Part shown: positions 22,209 to 34,800 of the stretch, piece by piece
Layout of the letters: each line of letters opens with the position of its first letter
How positions within the stretch are numbered: the stretch's first letter is position 1
DNA from: Catenaria anguillulae PL171
Lineage: Eukaryota; Blastocladiomycota; Blastocladiomycetes; Blastocladiales; Catenariaceae
Length of the DNA: 64,000 bases
Reading direction: 5' to 3'
Assembly (NCBI GenBank): GCA_002102555.1
Contig: MCFL01000015.1
Location: forward strand, 62,001-126,000
The notes under the pieces: model-generated
Databases searched by the model: none
Told to the model about the DNA's origin: nothing
The model's input: the letters and a program-made list of their open reading frames with translations, nothing else
Made by a program: the position numbers and the translations under genes

Positions 22209-23615
22209 ATGCTGTACGTTGTTTTTGGTTGGCTGTCTTGCAAATTTCGATCCACTGACTCATTTGCCACCGCCTGGCCCTTGACTCACCAGCATTGGCC
22301 AAAAGTACCGGCTGGGCCGCAAAATCGGCTCTGGCTCATTTGGCGACATTTACCTCGGAACCAATGTGATGAATGGTGAAGAGGTGGCCGTCAAGTTGGA
22401 ATCGGTCAAGGCAAAGCACCCGCAGCTCGAGTACGAGGCGCGCGTGTACCGTGCGCTTGCCGGTGGCGTCGGCATCCCGTTTGTGCGCTGGTTTGGCACA
22501 GAGCAAGAGTTTAACGCCATGGTGATTGATTTGTTGGGCCCCTCCTTGGAGGATTTGTTCAATTTTGTAAGCGCAAGTTTTCGCTCAAGACGGTCTTGTT
22601 GCTTGCAGACCAGCTGGTACGTCTCACCTTCTTGTCTTTTCACTGTGTCTGGTATCTCGAAGGGCGTGCACGCATACTGACACATCGTGTTCGTGCGTGT
22701 TGTGTCGAACATGTAGCTGTCACGAATCGAGTACATTCACTCCAAGAACTTTATTCACCGTGATATCAAGCCCGACAACTTCCTCATGGGCCTCGGCCGT
22801 CGCGGCAACCTCGTCAACGTGATCGACTTTGGTCTTGCCAAAAAGTACCGTGACCCACGCACGCACTTGCACATTCCCTACCGCGAGAACAAGAACTTGA
22901 CTGGCACGGCGCGGTATGCCTCCATCAACACGCATTTGGGTGTTGAGCAGTCAAGGCGAGACGATCTTGAGTCGCTCGGATACGTCCTCATGTACTTTTG
23001 CCGCGGATCGTTGCCGTGGCAGGGACTCAAGGCGGCGACCAAGAAGCAAAAGTACGATCGGATCATGGAGAAGAAGATGACTACGCCCGCAGAAGTCCTG
23101 GCCAGGGGGTTCCCCAACGAGTTTTCTATCTATTTGAATTATTGCCGGTCATTGCGGTTTGATGATCGGCCCGATTACTCGTACTTGCGGCGGCTGTTCC
23201 GCGAGTTGTTTGTGCGGGAAGGCTTCAGCTACGACTACGTGTTTGACTGGACCGTGCTCAAGTTTGTACGTACCTCCATCTCTTTGTCGTTTCTTTGTAT
23301 TCTCTTGAACGATGCTGGCGGATGACTCACAAGTGATTTTCTGATGCTCACTTTCATTTGTACACGTTCTCAGGACTCAACCAAGGGCGGCGAGGCTGGC
23401 GCAAGTGGTGATGTGCAAGGTGAGGGCTTTGCGGGCGGTGACTCTGCTCAGCATACACCTGGCGGTGGAACCCCTCAACGTACGTGCTCGCGTTGGACAC
23501 TGACACATTTCCGCCACGGACTTACGTTACTTTGTTTTTAGATCAATCCAACAATGACCTCCGCACTGCCGGTCAAGCTCCCGCGCCGGTCACGGGCTCG
23601 TTCAACCGTGCGTAA
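22209..23615 (+). CDS. Casein kinase 1 (CK1 delta/epsilon type)
   Basis: Five exons: about 22209-22213 (only five coding bases), 22293-22616, 22717-23265, 23374-23479 and 23542-23615. The spliced start reads [19 protein letters not shown]. Kinase signatures are all present: Gly loop [17 protein letters not shown] lysine, [12 protein letters not shown] catalytic loop, [10 protein letters not shown], and the CK1-specific [15 protein letters not shown] in place of the usual APE. A one-base loss in the T run at 22563-22566 breaks exon 2; with it restored the protein is 352 aa. The C-terminal tail (~55 aa) is short, Gly/Ser-rich and lacks a terminal Cys pair, unlike palmitoylated yeast Yck1/2, favouring the soluble Hrr25/delta group. 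Role: Ser/Thr kinase in nucleus and cytosol. Confidence 0.92.
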
Positions 23616-24898
23616 ATCGTATCGTCGCTAGACCACGGTTGTCAAGGTCGACATGCTTCGCGTGTCTCGGTGTTGCGCTTATTCCGCCGAATTCCCCGCG
23701 ATTCACTGCTGCATTTTCGCGCACGCCACCCCGGGTTATTGCATCGTGATATTCAGCTCTGACGGACAAAGGCATGTCGAGCTGGTTTTTGGAGCGGTTT
23801 TCCTTTACTTTTCTTCACCCCGTTGCCCTCTCGTATCCCTGTCCCAATCTATTGATTCCCCATTGCTTTCGCTTCTCCGCTCTTGACTTTCGTCATGCCT
23901 TTTTTCTCCGCCAGCTGGCCCGCCAGATTGGCCTTTTCTGTTTCTCTTTTCCCATTTCCAGTCCAAAGTCGAGCACTCGGACGGGTCAAACCCGTCTTGT
24001 TCTTTTGAGAACAGGTGCCCACACATTTCACACGAGTTGACTCTTTTGCTTTCATTTCCATTTCTTTTCGCATGATTATTTTTACTTGGCCCTATTCTCC
24101 TCGTCCTCCCCCTCCTTTGTTGCCTGTGTACTTTTTCTTTCGTTTCGTTTCCTTACCACCCGTCCTGATCGTTCTTTGCCTTGTTGTTCTTTAGCATCGG
24201 TCTTCACTTTCTTGCATTTTCTTTATCATTTCGTTTTGCTTTATGTTTGTTCTTGGTCGCCGCCGCCTTTGCATGGCCGTCGCACTCTCTTTCATGGCGA
24301 TATCACATGTCATCCGCCGTCAAAGTGCTCTTTTCAGGGCAGCGAAGCCAGTTCCAGTTCGATTTCCTCTTCTCTCCCTCTTTTTTTTTTAATCCTCTCT
24401 CGTCTTGCAGTTGGTTTTGTGTCGGTTGGCCTTGATTTCTGTGTTAATTGCCGAGTCTATTGGATACTAGTGAACCAATTGCATGATCTTGTTTTGGGAG
24501 TTTTTGTGTATTCATATCTGGAATCTCCCTCTGACGTGGTCGTGGTCCAGGTTGGATCGCGTTTGTGGCAGCGTTTGTGGGCACTTGGCGGCGGGCCAAT
24601 GCTCCGATCGGATGGCCGATTGGTTTGGTTGCCTCGCGCCATTCAATTTCAAATGGCCGTCATCGCGGCCTTCGAGCAGGAGTAACCATATCATAACGGC
24701 CATCATCTGAAAAAGCTCAAGGCCACATAGTCTGCGCAACGTACACCTGCAACGCATTTACTTCCTTGCCGCCACTTGTCCGTTACGGGCCTATCGCCAC
24801 TCTGTCTCGCTCCGACCATCGACCCCTCAGACGCGCTCCCGCCCCCCCTCTTCACGCATCCTAGTGACTCCAAATACAAGACGAAACCTTCTCCAATC
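23616..24898. other. Intergenic, T-rich; CK1 3' UTR and VPS1 promoter
   Basis: About 1.3 kb, strongly T/C-rich on the plus strand. The 199-codon frame at 24086-24685 is composed mostly of Phe, Leu, Ser and Cys, as expected from translating pyrimidine-rich DNA, so I do not call it. Confidence 0.5.
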
Positions 24899-27243
24899 AT
24901 GGCCATGGACTCGCAGCTCATCAAGCTCGTCAATAAGCTCCAGGATGTGTTTGCCACTGTTGGCGTGCAAAACCCCATCGATCTGCCTCAAATCACCGTC
25001 ATCGGCAGTCAAAGTTCGGGCAAGTCGTCTGTCCTGGAAAACATTGTGGGCCGCGACTTTTTGCCGCGCGGCACGGGTATCGTGACTCGCCGTCCGTTGG
25101 TACGCTTGAGCCGCCTCCATCTTTGCTTCTGTGACTCTTTGCCCATGCTGACAGACGACCGATTCTTGTCCTCTAGGTACTTCAACTCATCAACCGCCCT
25201 GGTACATCGACGCCCGAGGAGCAAGCCGAAGCGTCGAAAAAGGAATCCACCGACAAGGCCGAAAACCCGGACGAATGGGGCGAGTTTTTGCACTTGCCCG
25301 GCAAGAAATTCTTCAACTTTGACGACATCCGCAAGGAAATTGTCCGTGATACCGACGAAAAGGCCGGCGCAAACACGGGCATTTCGCACCAACCCATCAA
25401 CTTGCGTGTCTACTCGCCCAATGTGCTGACGCTCACCTTGGTTGATTTGCCCGGCCTGACCAAGGTGCCTGTTGGCGACCAGCCAAAGGACATTGAGTTC
25501 CAGATCGCGACATGTTGCTCAAGTACATCACAAAGCCCAACGCCATCATTCTCGCCGTGACTGCCGCCAACACGGATTTGGCCAATTCCGATGGCCTCAA
25601 GCTTGCGCGCGAGGTGGATCCTGAGGGCTTGCGGACCATTGGCGTGTTGACCAAGGTCGACTTGATGGATCAGGGGACCGATGTGGTGGATATTTTGGCA
25701 GGCCGTGTGATTCCGTTGAGGCTCGGCTACGTGCCTGTGGTGAACCGGGGTCAAAAGGATATTGATTCGCGCAAGTCGATTGCGTCCGCCTTGGAGGGCG
25801 AGCGCCGGTTTTTCGAAAACCACTTGTCGTACCGTTCAAAGGCGCAGTATTGCGGTACGCCGTTTTTGGCGCGCAAGCTCAACACGGTACGTTTGACCAC
25901 ACCTCACATTTCTTGTCCGGTTCTTGGCCCTGTGCTCACGATTGTCACTTTGCGTGCACGCGACAATGTAGATTCTGCTCCACCACATCAAAAACACGCT
26001 CCCGGAAATCAAGCAGCGGATCGCTGCCTCGCTCCAGCGGTACCAAGCTGAGCTTGCGCAACTCGGCGACCCGATCGACAACCCGGCCGAGTCTGGATCC
26101 AACATGGTGCTGTCGGTCATCACGGAATTCACCAACGACTTCCGCACTGTGCTTGACGGCACCACGACCGAAATCACGGCGGCCGAACTGTCTGGCGGCG
26201 CGCGCATCGCCTATGTGTTCCACGAGCTCTTCACCAACGGAATCAAATCCATCGACCCCTTTGACCAAATCAAGGACGTGGACATTCGCACCATCATGTA
26301 CAATGCGGGCGGCTCCAAACCCGCCCTGTTTGTCGGCACGCAAGCCTTTGAGATTCTCGTGCGCCAGCAAATCAAGCGGCTCGAGGACCCGAGTCTCAAG
26401 TGCGTCACGCTCACTTTTGAGGAGTTGACCCGCATTGTCAACCAGCTGCTTCAAAAGCCCGTGTTCCGGCGTTTCCCTGAACTGCGCGACCGCACGTCGT
26501 CGATTGTGCTGCAGTTTTTGCGCAAGAATGTGGTGCCCACCAACAAGTTTGTGCAAGATCTGGTGGCAGCCGAAATGGTGTACATCAACACGGGCCACCC
26601 GGACTTTATCTCTGGCCACAAGGCCACGGCCATTGTCCAAGAACGCCTCAACCCGCGCCCGCAAGTCATCCAGCAGCAGCCGGGCATGCCCGGGCAACCG
26701 CCCGCGATCCCACCACGCGGCGGCCCGCTCGGCGGATCGCAGACCGTGGCTCAAGGTCCCTTGGGCGGAACCGGCGGCACTGGCGGGTCGGGCGCGTCGA
26801 GCCCGCTGCCCGCGGCATACATGACGCCCGGGTCGGCCGATGGCAATGACTCGGGCAAGGGTTTCTTTGGGTCGTTTTTCTCGTCAAAGAAGACAAAGGG
26901 CGTGGCGGGTCCCACCATTGACAACCCGCCGGCCATTCTCAAGCCCGACGGCAAGTTGTCGGAGCAAGAGACGCTTGAGACCGAGGTCATCAAGTTGTTG
27001 TTGACAAGCTACTTCAACATTGTCAAGCGCACCATTGCTGACATGGTGCCCAAGGCTATCATGTTGAACTTGGTGGCGCACACAAAGGACAATTTGCAGC
27101 GCACCTTGTTGAGCGAGCTGTATCAGCCCAATGTGCTTGACGAGACGCTCAAGGAGTCTGAGCAGACGGTTCAGAGGAGGAAGGAGGTCAAGAAGATGAT
27201 TGAGGCGCTTGAGCGGGCAGATGAGATTGTGTCCACGGTTTGA
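24899..27243 (+). CDS. VPS1: Dynamin-like GTPase Vps1
   Basis: Three exons (about 24899-25099, 25177-25886, 25972-27243). The GTPase domain carries G1 [10 protein letters not shown]2 region around RRPLVLQLI, G3 DLPGLTKVP and G4 TKVDLMD. The middle/stalk region follows, then a low-complexity Pro/Gly linker (~residues 550-620) in place of a PH domain, and a C-terminal GED ([18 protein letters not shown]). This is the classical dynamin layout of fungal Vps1, which acts in vacuolar sorting, endocytosis and peroxisome fission. One base is missing at ~25505 between IEFQI and DMLLKYI; restoring it gives 727 aa, close to the ~700 usual for Vps1. Confidence 0.93.
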
Positions 27244-27565
27244 TGATGTCTGAGCAGAGGCTCCTGTGCTGTTTCTTCATGTCTTGTTCTTTGTTTGTCT
27301 TTCCGATACTGGGGTATGTACTTGTCTCGGTTTGCTGGACCCAGGGTCGATAACAGCAAGCAAAATGTCGACTTGAGTTTATTGGTTTGTGATTGTTTAT
27401 GGGGTTCGAAATCGGCATTCACTTGACACAGGCCCAAAAGTGCGCACAATCCAATAAAATGAAGCAAGAGTATGGAACAAGTGGAGGAGCCAGAAAAGGA
27501 AAGGAAAGGACGATGACAAGAGTGTGTAGCGCGAGTCAACAATAAACGGATTCAACCGAGACAGA
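27244..27565. other. Convergent intergenic gap
   Basis: About 320 bp between the 3' ends of VPS1 and the SVF1-like gene. No supported feature beyond likely 3' UTRs. Confidence 0.6.
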
Positions 27566-28871
27566 TTAGTTGGGAGGGTTGGTGAAAGACACCTCAAACA
27601 TGCCAACGCCCTGCTCCTCAGCCACGACCTTGCCTTCGGCATCCTTGACAACAACCTTTGCGCTGCCATCCACGTATTGGTACACAAATGGCTTGGACAC
27701 AAAGTACTGAACGGCCTTGCGCACCAACCACGGCAACTCGCCCAGCACGTCAATGCGGTTGACCTTGCCGAAATCCAAGTTGCCCGAGGCTTCGAGCGTG
27801 TACCCGTTGTTGAGCACAGAGTGCATCTTGAACGTCTTGGGCACGGCGTAGCCCGTGGTTGCGTCCACGGCCGTGGTCGGGAACTCGAGCGATTGCTCGG
27901 TTGCAACCAACGAGCCAAGACCCGTCACGTCGGCGGCAAGCGTGGCAAAGGTTTCGCTGTTGTAGGTGGCAGGAGTGGTGCCCGAAACGGTGGTGAGCGA
28001 AATGGATGGCGTGGCGAATGTGAAGAAGTTCCATTGCGTAGCAATCTTGTGTGGGGAGATGCCCTGATTGAAGCAATCAACGCACGTCAGTGAGATCAAC
28101 CAAAACTCAAGGCAGGTGAGACGAGGACACATACCTGGTATTGATGCACAAGTGTCGCCCGTCCACTGACGTCGACCGCCGCGCCGTTGGCCATGATGAC
28201 GCCCGACGCCGTTCCGCGGGTGCCGTACGTGGTGGCCAAATACCCATCGGGCTTGGCGCCGCCCTTTGGCGTGAAATGAACCTTGGCATCGCCGACCTTG
28301 AGTGTCGACTCGGCGGAAAGGTCAACCGTCAAGTTGGCCACCACCTCCTTGTTCTTGAGGGCAATCACGAACTTGCCGTCGCCTGCCGACGTGACCGAGT
28401 AATCGTTACACGTGGACCCAGCACGGTCGCCCGCGGCCACCTTGAGTGCCGACCCCGAGTTGTTGAACGACTTGAAGTAAGAGCACGAGGGCGTCGAAAT
28501 GTACACGGTGACCTGGGCCAGCGGCGACAGCGACACTTCCGAGTAGGCGAGCTGCACAAAGCACAGGCCGCCCGTGGCGGGGAACAGGTAGAAGGTTTGC
28601 GTCTCCGAGTAGCCCGAGCCTTCCTTGAGCCAGGCGACGGCGGCGGGCGTGGGAATGGTTTGCGGCAGGGCAACGGCGGTGCCTGCGAGTGTGGGGCATG
28701 ACAATGTGAGCATGATATAAACGTCAGATGAAGTGACGGGGTCTATCTGTGTGGATATGGATATCGGGCAAGGCCTGCTGACGGTGCGATGGCAACGGGC
28801 GGTGGGCAACCGGATTGAAATTGATAGTGATATGAAAGGCTGGACGTACGAGGGGCGGCAGACGAGAGCAT
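27566..28871 (-). CDS. SVF1: Survival factor 1 (Svf1)-like protein
   Basis: Three exons (about 28850-28871, 28135-28682, 27566-28063) give 355 aa; the first exon encodes only the first seven residues (MLSSAAP), and its 167-nt intron is the longest in the gene. Family blocks: FPATGGLCFVQLAYSE near the N terminus, KPDGYLATTYGTRGTASG, and VSGRATLVHQYQGISPH with ATQWNFFTF across the second splice. They match the Svf1 lipocalin-like pair of beta-barrel domains. Known function in yeast: ceramide transfer between ER and Golgi and survival under oxidative and cold stress. Fungal Svf1 usually has an amphipathic N-terminal helix for membrane binding; here the N terminus is short and mildly hydrophobic. 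Confidence 0.8.
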
Positions 28872-29330
28872 GATAAAGTCAGGATTCTATTCAGGACAAG
28901 TGTTCCGGCTGGCTGGAAATGGGAATAGGCGGTCACACAAGCAAAACGTTAGCTCTTCTTCTCATTGCCGTCAAGGTGTGTCACGGTGTGTGCGGGGTGA
29001 GCACGAGGACGTCAGGGGCTCCTGCTGATGCTGATGATTGAGTCAACCACCTCCCGAGCCGGTGGGGCGGCGGTTGGCGGGCACACGCTCTGCAGCTCGC
29101 AGTAGCAGTTGAGCGAATGCAATACATGGCAATTACATACAGATACGAGGTCGCGAGGTCGGCAGTGGTAGTGAGCTGACTTTTGCAACGAGAGAGGCGA
29201 GACGACCAGACAGTCGACTGCGATGCTTCATTTCATTTCAGTGTTGTGGCGACACAAACGCCAACGCCGACAGAGAGACATGTAAATACTTCCACCAGCC
29301 ATCTCGAGAAGCCAACCAAAAACCAGCTTT
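28872..29330. other. Intergenic region
   Basis: About 460 bp between the start of the SVF1-like gene and the end of the MRNIP-like gene, both on the minus strand. No supported gene. Confidence 0.5.
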
Positions 29331-30852
29331 TCATTTCGGGCATTGTTGTCTCTTTTTCCCAAAAAACGTAAACAATCCTTCCCCGCCGCCTCTTACCTTG
29401 CTACTGCCACCCATGCCACCTGCGACGATTCCCCCGGCCATTCCAGGCAGCGATGGGCGACTGGTGACGCCGCCCGCCAACGCGTGCCGAGGTCCGCCAA
29501 CAGGCACGATACTGCTGCTGCCGCTGCTGCTGGAAGTGGCGAGGGGACCAGGCGATTCGACAGATTGAGCATTCCCCTTTGAAACATTTGGAGCCGACCC
29601 AGTCGTCACGAACGAGCACGGGAGTGTCGCTGCAGCGACAAACACTGGAACTGCAGACAGCTTCGAGGACACAGGACTGGGATCGCGATTGTAATGGCCA
29701 TGGGTCAATGACGGTTCGATAGAAAGTGGAAATGATCGCGGCTGCTTGACCGGTGGGAGCGTTCTTGAGTCCACGCAAGCGGCACGCAATGGAGGCACTG
29801 GCAGCAGTGTGGAAGAGCTGGCTCTGCCGCCCGGCACCACAGTCGTACTCTGCGCTTGCGGCGCCGACATGGTCCGCGATGTCGTCCGCGAAGGCTCCGC
29901 TAGAGGATCCGGCACAACCACGAAGGCAGATGACAGACTGTCTTCCTCAAACTCTTCTTCAAACGCAAAATCGTCTTGATCCCACTCAATGTTGGCCAAC
30001 AACGTCGTTGCTGCTTTTGCCTCCTCTTCTGCCTGCGCCTTCTGTGCGAGCAACGGCGCATTCGCCAACGTTGGTCTCACAATAGAACCCGACGACTTCA
30101 AATGATCCGGCATCATGCTCGGCGTTGCCGCGGACGCCGAGCTGCCAAACGATCCTGTCGATGCCGACTTTGATTTCACCAACACTCGCCGCCTGCTCTT
30201 CGATCCTGCGACAACATCGCCATCCTGCTGCTCCTGTGCCTGTTCCTTGTCCCGCCTCAACTGGTTCAACTTGCGCATTTGCCGATCAAGGTTGAGTTGG
30301 CGCCGCGCCTCCTGCACCTTTTCTGCGACTCGCGCGCCGCATGGACTCGTTCGGCATATGTGGATGCGTCGAGTGGAGGCGGAAGCGTTGTGCCCATGGC
30401 TTGGTCCATGCTGAGTTGTTGGATGAGTTTGCGACAGTCTGGGGCAGATCCAGACCCGTACACCTGAAATTACAGGGTGAATGCGTCAGACAGATGAGTC
30501 GGATCTTTCAAGTACATACGGAGCAGGCCTATGTAGGACGTACAATACCATCGGTACTTCGTTCCGCTCGGCAAATCTATTCAGAACAAAGACGAGGTCA
30601 GCGATACTGTCATCGGGTTGATGGGTTGGGCAATGTGGAAACACTCACCTTACAAGTAAATCGGGGCTTGTTCTTCATCTGCATTATGAAACATGATAAA
30701 AGCAATCCGCAGTGTGAGACGCAGGATGGGATGGGAACTTGTCTGGTTAGGATTTGGGTCGTGCGAGACGACTCGACCAAAGCGAGACGGACCAGATCGA
30801 CTTGGAACGTGGTGCACTCTGGGCATCGGATGGCGAGAAACAGTTGTGGCAT
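29331..30852 (-). CDS. MRNIP: MRN-complex-interacting protein (MRNIP) homologue
   Basis: Four exons: about 30793-30852, 30649-30678, 30544-30576 and 29331-30463. Splicing the three short ones gives a zinc-ribbon start MPQLFLAIRCPECTTFQV, then RFTCKICRAE, then VYGSGSAPDCRKLIQQL. That is the layout of MRNIP: CPxC, TCKxC and the GSGxDCR block. The 30- and 33-base exons are unusually small. The rest is a basic coiled coil (QEARRQLNLDRQ), a Ser-rich linker with an acidic WDQDDFAFEEEFEEDS patch, and a disordered tail. Human MRNIP binds MRE11-RAD50-NBS1 and helps ATM signalling at DNA breaks; this role is inferred. One A is missing from the A run at ~30322; with it the total is 418 aa. The last ~20 codons follow a good donor at ~29394 and may be intronic. 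Confidence 0.75.
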
Positions 30853-31291
30853 GTCGAGTTGGCGAATTGCATCGAGTTCTGTGATTGCTTTGCACACATG
30901 TGTAATCCCCTTCGTATTGATGATGGTCGGTTCGCGGCTCATATTCGGTCCCGCAAGTGACTCACAGCGTTGATCGTACATCACCAATTCACAATGGAAC
31001 GGCACTGACGAGAGGGAGATTTGGTGTGTAGTATTACACAGAAATAGCCGATCCTTTGACACAGTACCCGGCACCGCCATTTAGGCCGCAGACCTTTTTC
31101 ATCGCCATACCGCACGAGCTGTACATAAGTCTATGTTTCGCGACTATTGGGTCAACTCACCACAAGCGAGCGTCGACAGAGCAAAGAAGACACGACACAA
31201 AGAGAAATTCTCAAAATAAATACAGAAGGATACGTTGCTCAATAGCAACACAACAATCACTCAAGTGAGCACACCCCAACTCCAAACGGGT
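30853..31291. other. Intergenic region
   Basis: About 440 bp upstream of the MRNIP-like start. No supported gene. Confidence 0.5.
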
Positions 31292-31843
31292 TCAATCACC
31301 AACCACGCCACCTCTTCTTACATCCTTCCTCATGGCCGTCACTCGCTTCACGCTGTTGCACGCCAACCTCTTTTCCTTTGTCTTGTCGTCCGATGCCGCA
31401 CCAAATATGGACGAAGCAAATCCAAACGACATTCTGGACGTCAACGCGTTGGATGACGCCAATGCCGACGTGACAAACCCGCTCAACTTGAGCATGGGCG
31501 TATCGAGCGATGGGCTACGAAGCAAGGATGCGTCTGCAGATGGCATCGATGTGGGCGGCATAGATGCAGATGAACCAAGCGGTCGCTTGTTTGTTGTCGG
31601 CGTGGCATTGACCGATATCGGAGACAGGATGAGCTTGCCAGGCGAGACAGATGAGCAAGTCCGGGCACGTTGCGTAGGCGAGTGCGGGCTTCCGGGCACG
31701 ATAAGTGAGGGCAACGAGGGCTTTGATGGGCTCGCGGGCTGGGGCGGTGTCAAGGAGGAAGAAGTCGGAGACCGAATGGGCGAACTGCCAAGCGTGGGCC
31801 GCGGGTGCGGCGACGATGCAAGCCGTGCAGTGTGCTGAGTCAT
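31292..31843 (-). CDS. Ser/Pro-rich hypothetical reading frame, possibly C-terminal part of the upstream gene
   Basis: A 183-codon frame rich in Ser, Pro and Thr with many SP/TP sites (PGSPHSPTQ, LILSPISV, LRSPSLDTP), ending in a basic stretch. It overlaps the putative stop of the large disordered gene by four bases. Because that gene shows several base losses, this could be its true C terminus. No domain is recognisable. The opposite strand is also open for almost the same length, but its composition (Gly, Asp, Val) looks like the mirror of this one. Confidence 0.3.
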   Translation of the reverse strand: MTQHTARLASSPHPRPTLGSSPIRSPTSSSLTPPQPASPSKPSLPSLIVPGSPHSPTQRARTCSSVSPGKLILSPISVNATPTTNKRPLGSSASMPPTSMPSADASLLRSPSLDTPMLKLSGFVTSALASSNALTSRMSFGFASSIFGAASDDKTKEKRLACNSVKRVTAMRKDVRRGGVVGD

Positions 31844-34800
31844 GAGCGGGTCTGGGTGGGCAGGTCCAGAGAGGCAGTTGGAGCATCAATGTCCATGGGA
31901 TCCTCATGGCCAGCTGGTTGCAACCCTTGCTGGTACTCATGGTGGTCGGAGTCGTCCGCGATTGAGGATAAGCGCTGCTCGGGCAAGAGATCGATGAAGT
32001 CCATCGTGTCGCAGCGATTGTTGCACTTGTACCGTGCTCGCATCAGCACACTTGAGGGACACTGGCGGAAACATGACGCCCGGGGTCAGGGCATCGAGCT
32101 CCGCCTCGAGACCCGCAACATTTGGTGATCGTGGCGGGGAGGCTGTACGTAAAACAGCAGGCGGCGGTGATCGAGTGGGTGAACCTGGGCGAACCGTGGG
32201 TACGGATTCGTCGCGAGTGTCCTGTTCCATCGCATCGACAGACGCTCCAATGTGAGCACTTTGCTGGTCGAGCTGGTCCGCATTCGTGGACTGGACTTGG
32301 ACGTCTTGAGTCTCGGACAAGGCGAGCTTGGGCTCCAGATTGTTCGAACCAGACTGGGTACTTGTCACCTTAGCCGCTGCCGACCCAGCAGCACGAGCGG
32401 ACCCGTCTTGCCGGCTGCTGCTGCTGCTGCGGAGCCTCGTCGTCGCCATCCACAAGATCCTCGCCTGTCAGCATCCGAAACACATCATACTTGAACTTTT
32501 TCAACATCTTGGCCATCTCCACATCCACCATGGTCCTGTATGTAAATCTATCGGCGCCTTCTTCGCGCCAATCCTCCCGTGGCCGTACTTGCCCACCTTT
32601 ACCCTGCAACTCCAAGACAGCGTCCTCAACTCCTTCACCTCAGCCCGCACGGCCTCAATCTGCTTTTCGCACACAAACGTGACCAAGTCCAAATGCACCG
32701 ACACATGATGCGCAAACTCTTGGAAACGCGCTTCGAGGGCATCGCGCGTCTCGACCAGAAACTTGCGGTGCTCGGACTGCGTGGCCCGTGCCGACGGCGG
32801 TTTGGGTTGCGGGACGCCCGTGTGTGCGAGCTGGTCGTACGGCGGGGTGAGTATGTTGGACAGCGGCGAATGACCGGCAAGGGACGCTTGGTGGTGTTTT
32901 TGTTTGTGAGATGGTTTGGCCGAGGACGTGGCGGGCGCGGGAGGAGCAGCGGCTGGGCGAGGTTGAGGGGGTTGGATGGACTGTTGAGTCGAGAATTCGA
33001 CCGTGGTGGAAGCGTATGGTCCGGCGGGCGCGGGTGTGGGTCCGGTTGGTGGCGGTGGCATGTGGGAGGACCGCCGTTGATCGAGGGAATGTATATCCCG
33101 GACATGGCATGTGGGGGCGCGTACGAAGCCGAGGATGCAATTGCGGATGGTCCAGATCCAATAACAATGGCACCAGTAGTTGGATGATGACCCAACGAAG
33201 TCGTTGGTGGCGCAGGTGGGTAGGAGTAGTTTTGCGCCAAGGATGTGCCGTAGGTCATGGGCGGCGTCGGCGTCGTGAGCTCGGGCGAGTTGGAGGCATG
33301 GGATCCATAGCCTGGGGCAGCGGGATAATGATCTAGAGAGCGGTTGACATGACCAAATCAATTAGGTGACCGAGTTTTGAGCAAGTGAATGTCAATGAGG
33401 CGTACACTGCTGTTGTTGCCGCTGCATCTGCAGCTGCAATAGCCGTTGTTGCTCCACCTGTTCGTGCCGCTGGCGGACCTGAGCCTGCCGCTGGAGGCGC
33501 CGTTGCTCTTGCTCCTCAAGCAAACGCTGTTGACTTGCGACTTGCCTTGCACAAATTGCCCCCGCGATTGGTTGCCTTGCCAAGGCTCGTGGCGTTGATG
33601 TTGTGGAGGCGGAAACCTGTGTGCGTCGTAAGAACCGTTGTGATGTTGACCATGGGCCGCTGCACTTTGTAATTGCGAGTGAAAATGAGCTTGCTGTTGA
33701 GCATGACGTTGGGTTTGTTGTTGTAAACGGCTCAGAGCCATTGCTTGCTCGGCTTGTGAATGCGCGTAGTGAGACTGGCTAGGATGTAGCGGAGGAGGGA
33801 TATGCGCCTGCTGGTGTGCAAGTTGCTGTTGATGCTGCTGAACGAGATAGTCAGCTGCACTTGTCTGGGCTGCCGCCAATGCGGGAGGCTGATGCTGTTG
33901 TGGCGGTTGCCGAGCTGAAGCTGAAGTAGAAAGCGACGGTGGTTCCCACTGATCCAAGGAACCAACCAGTTGGTTTACGGCCCCACTTGACGCCGAGTCT
34001 CCTGCACGATGATCACCGGATGCTGCGGGCGGTGGGGCCGGATCCGTCTTGCGCTTCTTTGATGACCGCCGGTTCTTTGCCGTATCCATGGATGCCGGAG
34101 CCGTCGCAGTTGGCCGGCCGCCTGGTACTGAGTGGGGATGTTGCTGGACTGCTTGAAACTGGTTGCCCACCGTGATGCCTGTGGAACCGGGTAAAATCGC
34201 CCCGGGTGCAGGCGACGCAACGCGAGCAGTGGCTGCTGGCGGAACCACGGACGCTTGCACCGACGCGAGTTGGTTTCGTAGCGGTGGGTTTTGCTTTGAA
34301 ACAGATGCAGAGCTGGAAACGGCCGGCGGCTGTGGAATCAAGACGATTTGTGCCGTATCGCGGACAATGACAATCTCGTCGTCGTCATCCTCCTCATTGC
34401 CGCCTAGCGTGCTCTTGTCCCGATCCTCTTGGCCCAGCCCATCCTCGTCGTCACTCACAGTTTCAAACAGTTTTCGCTTTGCCCTGCCTTGCGCCGCGGC
34501 CGCAACGCCAGTCTGCAGAGTGGGTGGCGGGGCACTTGATGGTGCTGCTCTCAGTTTGCCCAGGGTGTCCATGACCAACTTTGACGCCCCCATCTCCACC
34601 TCCATTTCCCGCACTTCCTCAATGGCAGCACTGAGCGCCTTTGGCAAGGACGGCCGCACAGCGCTTGACGCGCTTTCGGCAGCTTGCTGAGTCGTTGCGG
34701 GCGACGAGGACCTTGACAACAACCACGCTTGCTGATCCCCGGCCGGTGACATGTCCCGCGGCTTACCCGCAGACTTGGCCACGACCACTACGGGCGACGA

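Noticed and set aside
24086-24685. 199-codon plus-strand frame after CK1
   Set aside because: Translation of T/C-rich DNA (Phe, Leu, Ser, Cys); no family signature and no start context.
31332-31838. 168-codon plus-strand frame
   Set aside because: Mirror of the Ser/Pro-rich minus-strand frame, with acidic Gly/Asp composition and no motifs; the minus strand has SP-site pattern.
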